Source of the DNA: UBA7477 sp045602925
GTDB taxonomy: Bacteria > Bacillota > Clostridia > Oscillospirales > Ruminococcaceae
Length of the DNA: 64,000 nt
Reading direction: 5' to 3'
NCBI GenBank assembly: GCA_045602925.1
Contig: JAZSCN010000008.1
Coordinates: forward strand, 114,811 to 178,810
The notes beneath the pieces were generated by a model. It worked only from the letters and a program-made list of their open reading frames with translations. It was not told the origin of the DNA and searched no databases. How positions within the stretch are numbered: the stretch's first letter is position 1; each line of letters starts with the position of its first letter. Positions 14,974 to 23,386 of the stretch are shown here, piece after piece. Position numbers and translations under genes: made by a program.

Positions 14974-17541
14974 TTATTGGTTTAAAGAATCAATGTATGC
15001 TTTGATTGCCTCATTGACAGCATTGATTTCTTCGTAAAGCTCATTTGCAGTTACTCTCAAGGCACCGGAACCAAGTATTATAAGCTGTTCCATACCGTCT
15101 GAGGTTGCAACCTTCACTCTGCAGTTTTTTGAAAGCTTATGAGCAGCCTTTTCAATAAATGCATCAGCTGTTTCGGCAGTTTTGGTATAAACAACAGAAA
15201 TACCATTCTGTTTTAATACTTCTTCAGAATGTGAATAGCGCCTATACGCATCAAATACCAGAATAACCTCGCATTGCTTAAATCCCTGATAATTACATAG
15301 AGTATCAATAAGCATACTCCTAGCAAGGTCCATATTTTCTGCCGAATACTTCTTTAAACTGTCCCACGAATGAATTATGTTGTATCCATCAACAAGCAAA
15401 TATTCAGTCTTTCCTAGTTCAATTGAAGCTACTTGCTTTTTGGACTTATATTCTTCCTTTGGATTGCGCATAGCATATCGTTTTTCGCGTTTAATACTAC
15501 CGTAGGTTTTTTCAAAGATTTTCATAAGTTCTTCGTCATCTGCAGCACGCTTACAAAAATCGCTTACTTTACTTAGATATAGGGAAGTATCTGTTGTATT
15601 TCTGTTGCCTTCAGGTGAAATATGCATTCTTTCGCTAGCTTCATACCAAGGAATGACAATACCAGCACCGTGTGAACAAAATACAGAATCAGCTGTGTTT
15701 TCAGTGTCCGAATCACAATCATATCCTATGCTGGAAATAACTTCATTAGAGTTATGGCATATATCATATCCGGAAGGCTGACAGCTTAGAGTACCAAGCC
15801 CACGAGTATATGCAGTAACATCATTTTGATAATGAATCATTAGAGAAACGGGAGCTCTTCCACAGATTACTGCTTCATTTTCATTTAAAATAGGAGCTTC
15901 AAAATCTGCATGCATATTCTGTAAATCGGTCATCGCACGGCCTATTGATTCTTGGGGGATAGATAAAGTGAAATCGTAATAAGGCTCTAATAGTACGGAT
16001 TTAGCATGTCTGAGTGCATGTCTTACGGCACGATATGTAGCTTGTCTAAAATCTCCACCCTCAGTATGCTTTAAATGCGATTTTCCGGCAGTAAGAGTAA
16101 TTCTAACGTCGGTAATAGGTGAGCCGGTAAGAACACCTAAATGAGTCTTTTCTTTTAGGTGAGTGAGAACAAGTCGTTGAAAGCTACGGCTCAAGGTATC
16201 CTCTAGACAATCACTTTCGAATTTCAGGCCACTTCCTCTTGGTAACGGCTCTAATAGTAGGTGAACCTCAGCATAGTGTCTGAGTGGCTCATAGTGTCCT
16301 GCACTTCTTATAGGCGAAGCGATTGTTTCCTTGTATGAAATACAGCCTGAATCAAAAGCAACATTTACACCAAATCTATCATGCATAATTCCTTTGATTA
16401 TCTCAAGCTGAACTTCTCCCATAACTTGAATTTGAATAGAAGAAGTCTGCTCGGAATAAGAAACACTAAGAGATGGGTCTTCATCTTCAAGCACTCTTAA
16501 AAGTCTTATGAGCGTTGTGTCATCTATTGTATTATCGTGAATAACTCTGTAGGTTAAAACAGGCTCAATAAGGCTTGTGTTATTGAGCTTTTCATCTCCG
16601 AGTCCTTGACCTGCAAAGGTCTTGGATAGACCTAAAACAGCACAAACTGAGCCTTGTTCTGCACAATCTACATTTTTGAATTTTTCGCCGTTATATATTC
16701 TGATTCTATTGATTTTCTCTGTTACTTCATTTCCGTTTTTGTCAAGATAGGTTATACTATCTCTTACGGACAGAGAACCGCCTGTAATCTTCATAAAAGT
16801 TAGTCGACCGTCTGTCTGGGTATCAGAGATTTTATAAACTCTCGCTGAAAATTCTTTGCGTAATTCATCAGTCTTTACAAATCTTTCAAGCCCGCTTAGT
16901 AGTTCGTTAATGCCGTCAAGGCGTAACGCTGAGCCGGAATAGCAGGGAAATATCTTTCTCTGATAAATTGCTTCACTAATATCATTATCAGATATACTTT
17001 CGTTTTCAATAAAGCTCTCCATAAGTTGTTCACTGCAAAGTGAAAGCTCTTCTGATAAAAGCTCATTTGATGCGGTAAAATCAATACAGCTGCTTGATAG
17101 CTTTTTGCGCAAAGAAACCAAAACGCTGTTTTTATCAGCATTTTGCATATCCATTTTATTTATATATATGAAAGTTGGAACAGAATATCTTTTTAGAAGC
17201 TTCCAGAGAGTTTCTGTGTGGCTTTGTACGCCATCAGTTCCGCTTATAACAAGAATAGCAGCGTCGAGAATTTGAAGCGTTCTCTCGGCTTCAGCTGAGA
17301 AATCGACGTGACCGGGAGTATCAAGAAGCGTAAATTCGGTATCATTAACCTTAAATACTGCCTGCTTTGAAAATACCGTTATTCCACGTTCACGTTCGAT
17401 TGCGTCATTGTCTAAAAAGGAATTTCTATGGTCAACACGTCCAAGCTTTCTAATTTCACCGCACTTATATAGTATGGCTTCAGATAGGGTAGTCTTGCCA
17501 GAGTCAACGTGTGCCAAAATTCCAATTACGGCTTTTTTCAT
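14974..17541 (-). CDS. TetM-like ribosomal GTPase fused to a YacP/Rae1-type NYN nuclease domain
   Basis: An 855-residue two-part protein. Residues 1 to ~655 are an EF-G/Tet(M)-like translation GTPase: G1 AHVDSGKTT (10-18), G2 RGIT (52-55), G3 DTPGH (74-78), G4 NKMD (128-131), G5 SGSA (202-205), then domains II-V. The domain-IV segment that in Tet(M) carries the drug-displacing SPV loop reads HTEGGDFRQ here, so ordinary tetracycline protection is not assured. After a basic linker, residues ~713-855 match the NYN/PIN-like fold of YacP (Rae1), with acidic residues D718 (LLVDGYNII), D764, D793 and D815. Rae1 cuts mRNA in the ribosomal A site, so the fusion suggests a GTPase that delivers an RNase to ribosomes. 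The gene lies 18 bases after an SDR gene on the same strand. Confidence 0.9.
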   Translation of the reverse strand: MKKAVIGILAHVDSGKTTLSEAILYKCGEIRKLGRVDHRNSFLDNDAIERERGITVFSKQAVFKVNDTEFTLLDTPGHVDFSAEAERTLQILDAAILVISGTDGVQSHTETLWKLLKRYSVPTFIYINKMDMQNADKNSVLVSLRKKLSSSCIDFTASNELLSEELSLCSEQLMESFIENESISDNDISEAIYQRKIFPCYSGSALRLDGINELLSGLERFVKTDELRKEFSARVYKISDTQTDGRLTFMKITGGSLSVRDSITYLDKNGNEVTEKINRIRIYNGEKFKNVDCAEQGSVCAVLGLSKTFAGQGLGDEKLNNTSLIEPVLTYRVIHDNTIDDTTLIRLLRVLEDEDPSLSVSYSEQTSSIQIQVMGEVQLEIIKGIMHDRFGVNVAFDSGCISYKETIASPIRSAGHYEPLRHYAEVHLLLEPLPRGSGLKFESDCLEDTLSRSFQRLVLTHLKEKTHLGVLTGSPITDVRITLTAGKSHLKHTEGGDFRQATYRAVRHALRHAKSVLLEPYYDFTLSIPQESIGRAMTDLQNMHADFEAPILNENEAVICGRAPVSLMIHYQNDVTAYTRGLGTLSCQPSGYDICHNSNEVISSIGYDCDSDTENTADSVFCSHGAGIVIPWYEASERMHISPEGNRNTTDTSLYLSKVSDFCKRAADDEELMKIFEKTYGSIKREKRYAMRNPKEEYKSKKQVASIELGKTEYLLVDGYNIIHSWDSLKKYSAENMDLARSMLIDTLCNYQGFKQCEVILVFDAYRRYSHSEEVLKQNGISVVYTKTAETADAFIEKAAHKLSKNCRVKVATSDGMEQLIILGSGALRVTANELYEEINAVNEAIKAYIDSLNQ

Positions 17542-17559
17542 CGTTTTTCCCTTATATAA

Positions 17560-18312
17560 TTACTTAGAATATGGACTATCAAATTCTGCTTCAGCCTTTG
17601 CTACAGCTTCTTCAATTGTAAGTCCAGTAAAGTTTTGAGCACCAAGATATCTACCAGACTTCTTGTCGTTAATAAATGCACCAACAACAATACCTGGAAT
17701 AGCGCTTTCAGGAGCATTTGGAGCATGTGGACCACCTAAATCAGTTCTGCACCAGCCTGGGTCAGTGAGGTTAATACAAACGTCAGTGCCTTCAACTGTA
17801 GAGCCAAGGTCAATAGTAATCTTATCAAGTGCTGCTTTACTAGCAGAATATCCAGCCTGCTGTGGCTCGAGTGCAATACCACTTGTAGTATTAAGTATTC
17901 TACCAAAGCCTCTTTCAATCATCTTTGGCATAAAGTGATAACAAATCATAGCAGGAGCTATTGTATTAATCTTAAAGCTTTCTGTGTAATCGCTCACAGG
18001 TGTCTTGAAATATTCAGTTCTGTATGCAATCTGAAGACCTGCATTGTTAAGAACAATATCAACCTGAACACCAAGTTCATCAATTTCCTTGAGCATATTT
18101 TCTACTGCATCAAGGTCAGTAAGCTCTGCTGCAACTGAATATGCCTCTACACCGAGAGTCTTAACCTCGTTTAACACCTTTTCTGTACCTTCAAGCTTTC
18201 TTGACTGCAAAATGAGATTACAGCCCATCTTTGCCATAAATAGAGCAGTGAGATAGCCTATACCTCTGCTTGCACCAGTTATAAATGCCCATTTACCCTT
18301 TACACTAATCAT
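17560..18312 (-). CDS. Short-chain dehydrogenase/reductase
   Basis: A 250-residue classical SDR. The cofactor motif TGASRGIG lies at 14-21, NNAG (in VLNNAGLQIA) follows the fourth strand, a catalytic Ser lies in the NTTSG segment, and the YSASK motif carries the catalytic Tyr and Lys. It probably reduces a ketone or sugar-like substrate with NAD(P)H; the substrate cannot be told. The ribosome-binding site AAGGAGAT lies before the ATG. The GTPase-NYN gene follows closely, so the two may be co-transcribed without an obvious functional link. Confidence 0.9.
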   Translation of the reverse strand: MISVKGKWAFITGASRGIGYLTALFMAKMGCNLILQSRKLEGTEKVLNEVKTLGVEAYSVAAELTDLDAVENMLKEIDELGVQVDIVLNNAGLQIAYRTEYFKTPVSDYTESFKINTIAPAMICYHFMPKMIERGFGRILNTTSGIALEPQQAGYSASKAALDKITIDLGSTVEGTDVCINLTDPGWCRTDLGGPHAPNAPESAIPGIVVGAFINDKKSGRYLGAQNFTGLTIEEAVAKAEAEFDSPYSK

Positions 18313-18467
18313 AGTAACATCTCCTTAAAAATATAATATTGGTACATAAAAATAATAACATAATTTATCTTTACTTTCAACCAAATGATATTAAATTCTT
18401 TGCTTTTGTGTCAATGAAACAAGATAATTTATTCAATTCAATCTTCAACGTGAGAAAATCTTGTATT

Positions 18468-18677
18468 ATGCCACCGAAGGAATATGTAAAAGAAAATGGG
18501 AGAAGTCTCAGCGTAGCTGAGTGTTCGGCTCTTTCTGGCTTCCCGAAAGAACTCAAATATCTCGGTAGCTTAGATGAACGCCAACAGCAAGTCGCAAACG
18601 GCGTTCCTTATGCAATCGCATACAAGCTCAAAGAGGTAATTAAGAAGGCTCTCAACAAATGGGCTCTTAATTTGTAA
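18468..18677 (+). pseudogene. C5-cytosine DNA methyltransferase, C-terminal fragment
   Basis: About 70 codons matching the last part of a DNA (cytosine-5) methyltransferase: RSLSVAECSALSGFP corresponds to the R-L-T-x-R-E-x-x-x-x-Q-G-F-P block and QQVANGVPY to motif X (R-Q-x-G-N-A-V-P). The catalytic PCQ motif and the SAM-binding part are absent. The in-frame codons upstream (from 18339) do not look like methyltransferase, and there is no good ribosome-binding site. It is a leftover of a restriction-modification or phage/ICE gene beside the repeat region that follows. Confidence 0.7.
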
Positions 18678-18686
18678 AATGAATAG

Positions 18687-18715
18687 GAAAGCAGGGTTTT
18701 TACTCTGCTTTCTCT
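18687..18715 (+). terminator. Probable terminator after the methyltransferase fragment
   Basis: Stem GAAAGCAG (18687-18694) with CTGCTTTC (18705-18712), 10-base loop, followed by a moderately T-rich stretch. Confidence 0.55.
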
Positions 18716-18736
18716 GTTGATTTTTGCACATATAAC

Positions 18737-18839
18737 CATATATGATTAAACGTAAAAATAAAAAAATGCAGCTATATTTTACTAACTATATGTGATTATA
18801 CAATAAAAATAACTCAAAAATATAGTTTAATCATATATG
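18737..18839. repeat. 15-bp inverted repeat in AT-rich DNA
   Basis: CATATATGATTAAAC at 18737-18751 and its exact reverse complement at 18825-18839, 73 bases apart. No gene lies between. Together with the direct repeats that follow it suggests a protein-binding or origin-type region. Confidence 0.7.
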
Positions 18840-18875
18840 ATTATTAAATTTAAACCCAACAGGTATTATTTATAT

Positions 18876-19008
18876 ATTCGTCAATATGCACAAAGCCAAA
18901 AAACAATCTTTATAAAAAAGTAAGTAAAATTTACCTTGCATTATTTTTATAAAACTATTCGTCAATATGCACAATGTCATAAAACTATTCGTCAATATGT
19001 ACAACGCC
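18876..19008 (+). repeat. Three copies of ATTCGTCAATATGCACA
   Basis: Copies at 18876-18892, 18957-18973 and 18987-19003 (third has T for C). The last two are parts of a 30-bp tandem repeat (18949-18978 and 18979-19008). Iteron-like in size; no ORF is supported here. Confidence 0.75.
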
Positions 19009-19172
19009 ACAAATTTAGGATTGTTTATTCATCCGATTATTTACAAAAAAATCGTCAAAATCTTGCTTTTTTAGAGGCTATATGTTAAAACTTAATTGTT
19101 TTCAAGCTTCTTTTTTTGTTCATCTGTCGTTCTTTTGATAGATAGACTTGATAAAAATCTTGATTTATTTCC

Positions 19173-19438
19173 TGATTTAATACTTGATTACGAAAGCTCG
19201 CAAAACCGCATAAATAGGGCATTTGAGAAGGGGATATGTCATAGAGTTTTTGCCTATATGTCATAGAGTTATCCATCATATGTCATAGAGTTTTTGCTCA
19301 TATAACATAGAATCTGCGTCCACAGGTGAGAGAGTTTGAACCTGTGGGCATCTTTATATGGAGATTTTGGGGACTCTTGATTTAACACTTGATTACGGAA
19401 GCTCGCAAAACCGCATAAATAGGGCGTTTGAGAGGGGT
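19173..19438 (+). repeat. 61-bp direct repeat that precedes each iteron block
   Basis: Copies at 19173-19233 and 19378-19438 are about 90 percent identical and share an exact core GAAGCTCGCAAAACCGCA-like segment followed by TAAATAGGGC. Each copy is followed immediately by a block of 22-bp units, so a composite unit has been duplicated. Confidence 0.8.
19234..19343 (+). repeat. Iteron-like block 1, five tandem 22-bp units
   Basis: Units start at 19234, 19256, 19278, 19300 and 19322, an exact 22-bp period. The common core is ATATGTCATAGAGTTTTTGC, degrading in units 4 and 5. Two helical turns per unit is typical for iterons bound by plasmid replication initiators. The fifth unit also forms a hairpin (CCACAGGT/ACCTGTGG). 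Confidence 0.85.
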
Positions 19439-19613
19439 ATAGGTCCCCAAGTTGTCCCTTATAGGTCCCAAAGTTTTTGCCATACGTCATAGAGTTTCCC
19501 CCGATACGTCATAGAGTTTTTGCTCATAGGTAATAGAGTTGTCCCTTATAGGTCATAGAGTTTTCCTCCATAGGTGATAGAGTTTTCCCACATATGTCTG
19601 TAACTTCTGGCCA
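19439..19613 (+). repeat. Iteron-like block 2, eight tandem 21-22-bp units
   Basis: Units start at 19439, 19461, 19482, 19504, 19526, 19548, 19570 and 19592. The core is ATAGGTCATAGAGTTTT; units 1, 2 and 8 are the most diverged. It is not a CRISPR array because there are no variable spacers: repeat follows repeat directly. Confidence 0.85.
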
Positions 19614-19621
19614 TAAAAACT

Positions 19622-19669
19622 CCTCCTATGGTAGTTTCTTTAATTCTACCATAGGAGGTCTCTTTTTTC
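19622..19669. terminator. Strong bidirectional terminator closing the iteron region
   Basis: A perfect 13-bp stem (19622-19634 with 19646-19658) with an 11-base loop, then TCTCTTTTTTC; A-rich on the other side. No gene immediately upstream on the plus strand needs it, so it may end an RNA made from the repeat region. Confidence 0.85.
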
Positions 19670-19990
19670 TATTGTCCGTTTTTACTGGACCTGTGCAATT
19701 TCTATTGGGCTTTTTTTATTTAAATTGGGTTATAATTATTCAATAAAAGGTCTAAATTATAGTAAATGGTCTATTTTTATCTAAAAAAAGAACTATAAAG
19801 TGTTTTAAAAATATGTTAATGGTCTTTCAAAGAGTTATTTCGAATTTTTTAGGCATAAAAAATGGGTTGAATTTATATTATTTTGCCTTTATTCAATAGT
19901 AATGTACTAATATAAAATAATTTTGGCCCATTTGTATATTGAGAATTTAGTTGTATTATACTTAATCTCTGGCAGTTATAAAAGCTGAAA
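19670..19990. other. AT-rich gene-free stretch, nothing recognised
   Basis: No ORF with a ribosome-binding site, no RNA gene and no clear repeat array. Short A/T tracts and GGTCTA/GGTCTT motifs occur but form no regular pattern I can support. Confidence 0.6.
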
Positions 19991-19994
19991 TTCA

Positions 19995-20037
19995 AATAGC
20001 ATCTAAGAACGTTTTGATGCTGTTCTCAGATGCTATT
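19995..20037 (-). terminator. Terminator of the purine operon
   Basis: A 16-bp stem with one mismatch (19995-20010 with 20022-20037) just after the purD stop on the minus strand, followed by TTTGAATTT. Confidence 0.7.
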
Positions 20038-20060
20038 TTCTTTGTGTATTTTTCGAAATA

Positions 20061-21416
20061 TTACTGTCTAAGGTAAACGCCGTTTTCTTCAATGTAGGAT
20101 TCCATATCATCCTTGTAGTCAAGATTTAATGGGTCAGTATTTGCCTGTAAAGCTCTCTGACCAATGTCCTTTCTGAAGTGTACGTTATCCCAAGTAATCT
20201 TAGAAACAGCCTCGTAGGACTTGTCAAGTGCACCTTGTAGTGTAAATCCTGTGCATGTAACACCTAGTACACGTCCACCATTTGTAAGGAACTTATCATT
20301 ATCAAGCTTTGTGCCTGCATGGTAAACAAATGCACCTTCAACCTGTCCCTTGTCATCAAGACCTGAAATTTCAATTCCCTTAGGGTAGGAAAGTGGGTAT
20401 CCACCACTTGCCATTACAACGCAGGTGCAGTATTCTTGCTTCCAGTTAATCTTTATTTCAGAAAGCTTGTGGTTGTAAATAGCTTCAAAAATCTCATAAA
20501 GGTCACCATCGAGAAGTGGTAATACTACCTGTGTTTCAGGGTCGCCGAATCTACAGTTGTATTCAATTACCTTAGGTCCCTTAGGAGTAAGCATAAGTCC
20601 AAAGTATAGGCAGCCCTCAAATGTGCGTCCTTCAGCGTTCATAGCGTTGATTGTAGGAACAAATATTTTATCCATACATTCCTTAGCAATATCTGCAGTG
20701 TAATATGGATTTGGTGCAACTGTGCCCATACCGCCGGTATTTAAGCCTTCGTCGTTATCGTTAGCTCTCTTGTGGTCCATTGAAGAAACCATAGGAACAA
20801 CAGTCTTACCATCTGTAAATGAAAGCACAGAAACCTCTGGACCGGTCAGAAATTCTTCTACTACAACGGTAGCACTGCTCTTACCAAACTTCTGCTCGTC
20901 AATCATTTCCTTTACAGCTGTGATAGCTTCTTCTTCATTCTGAGCAAGAATTACGCCTTTACCGAGTGCAAGACCGTCAGCCTTAATAACAGTAGGGTAG
21001 GTGTTTTCGCTCTTGATGTAAGCGATAGCACTTTCGCTGTCTGAGAATACCTCATACTTAGCTGTTGGAATGTTGTATTTTTTCATAAGGTCCTTTGAGA
21101 ACACCTTGGAGCCTTCTATAATTGCAGCGTTCTTCTTTGGCCCAAAAGTCATAAAGCCTGCTTCTTGCATTGCGTCAACCATTCCGAGAACAAGTGGATC
21201 GTCTGGTGCAACAACAACCATATCAGGCTTAAGCTCGTTGGCTAGCTTTAGCATACCTTCGATATCGGTTGCAGAAACGTCAAAGCATTCTGCGTACTTT
21301 GAGATACCACCATTGCCTGGAGCACAATAAATCTTTCCAACCTTGTCAGATTCATTGAGCTTCATTATGATTGCGTGCTCACGTCCGCCACCGCCGACTA
21401 CTAAAATATTTTTCAT
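20061..21416 (-). CDS. purD: Phosphoribosylamine-glycine ligase (GARS)
   Basis: A 451-residue ATP-grasp enzyme that joins glycine to phosphoribosylamine in step 2 of purine synthesis. It begins with the pre-ATP-grasp fold (VVGGGGREHAI, residues 5-15), has PTVIKADGLALGKGV in the ATP-grasp domain, the GLNTGGMGTVAPNPYY block and the metal-binding YNCRFGDPETQ, ending with the PurD C-domain. Slightly longer than the common 420-430 residues, mostly at the C-terminus. It is the last gene of the minus-strand operon and is followed by a terminator. Confidence 0.97.
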   Translation of the reverse strand: MKNILVVGGGGREHAIIMKLNESDKVGKIYCAPGNGGISKYAECFDVSATDIEGMLKLANELKPDMVVVAPDDPLVLGMVDAMQEAGFMTFGPKKNAAIIEGSKVFSKDLMKKYNIPTAKYEVFSDSESAIAYIKSENTYPTVIKADGLALGKGVILAQNEEEAITAVKEMIDEQKFGKSSATVVVEEFLTGPEVSVLSFTDGKTVVPMVSSMDHKRANDNDEGLNTGGMGTVAPNPYYTADIAKECMDKIFVPTINAMNAEGRTFEGCLYFGLMLTPKGPKVIEYNCRFGDPETQVVLPLLDGDLYEIFEAIYNHKLSEIKINWKQEYCTCVVMASGGYPLSYPKGIEISGLDDKGQVEGAFVYHAGTKLDNDKFLTNGGRVLGVTCTGFTLQGALDKSYEAVSKITWDNVHFRKDIGQRALQANTDPLNLDYKDDMESYIEENGVYLRQ

Positions 21417-21453
21417 GGGGGAAGCTCCTCCTATAGTAAAGTTGAATTAAAGA

Positions 21454-22635
21454 TTAATGGTGGAAAAGTCTAATTCCTGTGAATGCCATAGCCATGTTGT
21501 ACTTGTTGCAAGTCATAATAACATGGTCATCACGAATAGAACCACCCGGCTCAGCGATATATGAAACGCCGCTCTTGTAAGCTCTTTCGATGTTATCACC
21601 GAATGGGAAGAATGCATCAGAACCAAGACATACATCTGTGTTCTTAGCGAGCCATTCCTTCTGCTCTTCCTTTGTAAATACTTCAGGCTTTACCTTGAAG
21701 ATGTTTTCCCAAGCGCCATCAGCAAGAACGTCCATATATTCGTCAGAGATGTAAACGTCAATAGCGTTATCTCTATCAGGTCTTCTGATATTGTCAACAA
21801 ACTGAAGTCCCATTACCTTTGGATGCTGTCTGAGCCACCAGATATCTGCCTTGTTACCAGCAAGTCTTGTGCAGTGAATTCTTGACTGCTGACCAGCACC
21901 GATACCGATTGCCTGACCATCCTTAACATAGCAAACACTGTTTGACTGTGTGTACTTAAGTGTAATAAGCGAGATGAGAAGGTCAGCCTTCTTGTCATCA
22001 GGAATATTCTTATTATCAGTTACGATATTAGAGAGAAGCTCATTGTTGATGTCGAGCTCGTTTCTGCCTTGTTCAAAGGTAATGCCGTAAACGTGCTTTC
22101 TTTCAATTGGCTCTGGTCTGTAGGAAGCATCAATCTTAATAACGTTATATGTGCCCTTTCTCTTTGACTTTAAGATTTCAAGAGCTTCGTCTGTGTAACC
22201 GGGAGCGATAACACCATCAGAAACTTCTCTCTGAATCATCTTAGCTGTGATTGCGTCACATTCATCAGAAAGTGCAATAAAGTCACCGTATGAGGACATT
22301 CTGTCAGCACCTCTAGCTCTTGCGTAAGCACATGCAAGAGGGGAAAGCTCGCCGAGGTCATCTACAAAGTAAATCTTAGCTTCAGTTTCAGAAAGTGGTC
22401 TGCCGATTGCAGCACCTGCTGGAGAAACGTGCTTGAATGAGGTAGCTGATGGCATACCCGTAGCCTTCTTAAGCTCGCATACGAGCTGCCAGCCGTTAAA
22501 AGCGTCGAGAAGGTTGATGTAGCCTGGCTTACCGTTCAAAACTTCAATAGGAAGCTCAGCGCCGTTGTCCATAAAAATCTTTGACGGCTTCTGGTTTGGA
22601 TTACAGCCGTACTTTAAAAGCATTTCATTTGCCAT
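21454..22635 (-). CDS. purH: Stand-alone AICAR transformylase (PurH C-terminal-type)
   Basis: A 393-residue protein equivalent to the formyltransferase half of PurH, without the IMP cyclohydrolase domain. Diagnostic parts are LNGKPGYINLLDAFNGWQL, SFKHVSPAGAA (with the catalytic Lys-His), YTQSNSVCYVKDGQAIGIGAGQQSR and GSDAFFPFGDNIERA. It formylates AICAR to FAICAR using 10-formyl-THF. The missing second activity is supplied by the PurO-like gene immediately upstream in the operon, so the bifunctional enzyme is replaced by two proteins. Confidence 0.93.
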   Translation of the reverse strand: MANEMLLKYGCNPNQKPSKIFMDNGAELPIEVLNGKPGYINLLDAFNGWQLVCELKKATGMPSATSFKHVSPAGAAIGRPLSETEAKIYFVDDLGELSPLACAYARARGADRMSSYGDFIALSDECDAITAKMIQREVSDGVIAPGYTDEALEILKSKRKGTYNVIKIDASYRPEPIERKHVYGITFEQGRNELDINNELLSNIVTDNKNIPDDKKADLLISLITLKYTQSNSVCYVKDGQAIGIGAGQQSRIHCTRLAGNKADIWWLRQHPKVMGLQFVDNIRRPDRDNAIDVYISDEYMDVLADGAWENIFKVKPEVFTKEEQKEWLAKNTDVCLGSDAFFPFGDNIERAYKSGVSYIAEPGGSIRDDHVIMTCNKYNMAMAFTGIRLFHH

Positions 22636-22654
22636 TTTTCTATTCCTCCTAGAA

Positions 22655-23371
22655 TTACTTAGTGTACTTGTTTACAATCTTTGAAGTATACTTTCCAGTT
22701 TCGATATCGATATATCTAACAAAGAGAGATACCTTGTTATCCTCGTTGAGAGCTTCCCAAAGATTTGCTGTGAACTCATCAATATTGTTAGGGATTGTAA
22801 CCTTCTTAGGTTCGCCTTCAAAGCTTGGAAGTGGATTTCCATCACCCATATATGTGTGAATGAAGTGACCGAAACCACTGATTGGATTTGTGTAAGAGTA
22901 TGTAAATCTTTCGCAACAGTCAGGATTGCCATCAGCAGACTTAAGAATAGAGAGTGCGTAATTGTAATCTCCGTTCTCAACGTGCATAATACCGGATATT
23001 CTAGGTGTATAGTTTGGAGCGTCGTCCTCATATTCTCTTGTTCTGAGTGACTGTTCAAATGTCATCTGCTTGTCCATAAGCTCGTAAATTGTATCAGTCT
23101 GGTCACCGTTAGTAACGATTGTCTTGTTGCCGAGAACCCTAACAGGTGAGTAGATGATAAGATGTGGGTCGGAAAGCTTTGATGGGTCAGCAGCTTCTGT
23201 CTTGATTCCATCTGTAGTTTCAGTAAAAACTCTGTTTCTGCTGTTAACGCTTCTTCCCATAATGAAGTAAGCTGTTACAGCGCTTTTTCCGTCTTCAGAC
23301 TTACCGATTACGATGCCTCTGCCCGGATATGAATTTGTCTTAAGTTCCTCGTAGATGTTAATCGTATTCAT
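22655..23371 (-). CDS. purO: IMP cyclohydrolase, PurO-like
   Basis: A 238-residue protein with the PurO-family features SYPGRGIVIG near the N-terminus and YFIMGRSxNSRNR around residues 35-47, followed by a compact alpha/beta domain. PurO was first described in archaea and closes FAICAR to IMP, the last step of de novo purine synthesis. Its place between purN and the stand-alone AICAR transformylase completes the pathway. Distant members also occur in clostridia, so the gene may have been acquired long ago rather than recently; base composition matches the neighbours. Confidence 0.88.
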   Translation of the reverse strand: MNTINIYEELKTNSYPGRGIVIGKSEDGKSAVTAYFIMGRSVNSRNRVFTETTDGIKTEAADPSKLSDPHLIIYSPVRVLGNKTIVTNGDQTDTIYELMDKQMTFEQSLRTREYEDDAPNYTPRISGIMHVENGDYNYALSILKSADGNPDCCERFTYSYTNPISGFGHFIHTYMGDGNPLPSFEGEPKKVTIPNNIDEFTANLWEALNEDNKVSLFVRYIDIETGKYTSKIVNKYTK

Positions 23372-23386
23372 AGTTATAACCTCCGT

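Noticed and set aside
14974..17541. Plain tetracycline-resistance gene tet(M)/tet(W)
   Set aside because: Only the GTPase part is similar; the domain IV tip differs and there is a C-terminal nuclease-type domain, so a resistance call is not supported.
19085..19490. Two minus-strand ORFs of 64 and 73 codons in the iteron region
   Set aside because: They translate the duplicated 61-bp sequence and the 22-bp units themselves (both contain the same PYLCGFASFRNQ stretch) and lack ribosome-binding sites; the DNA repeat explains the similarity better than coding.
19234..19613. CRISPR array
   Set aside because: Units follow each other directly with a 22-bp period and no variable spacers, and no cas genes are nearby.
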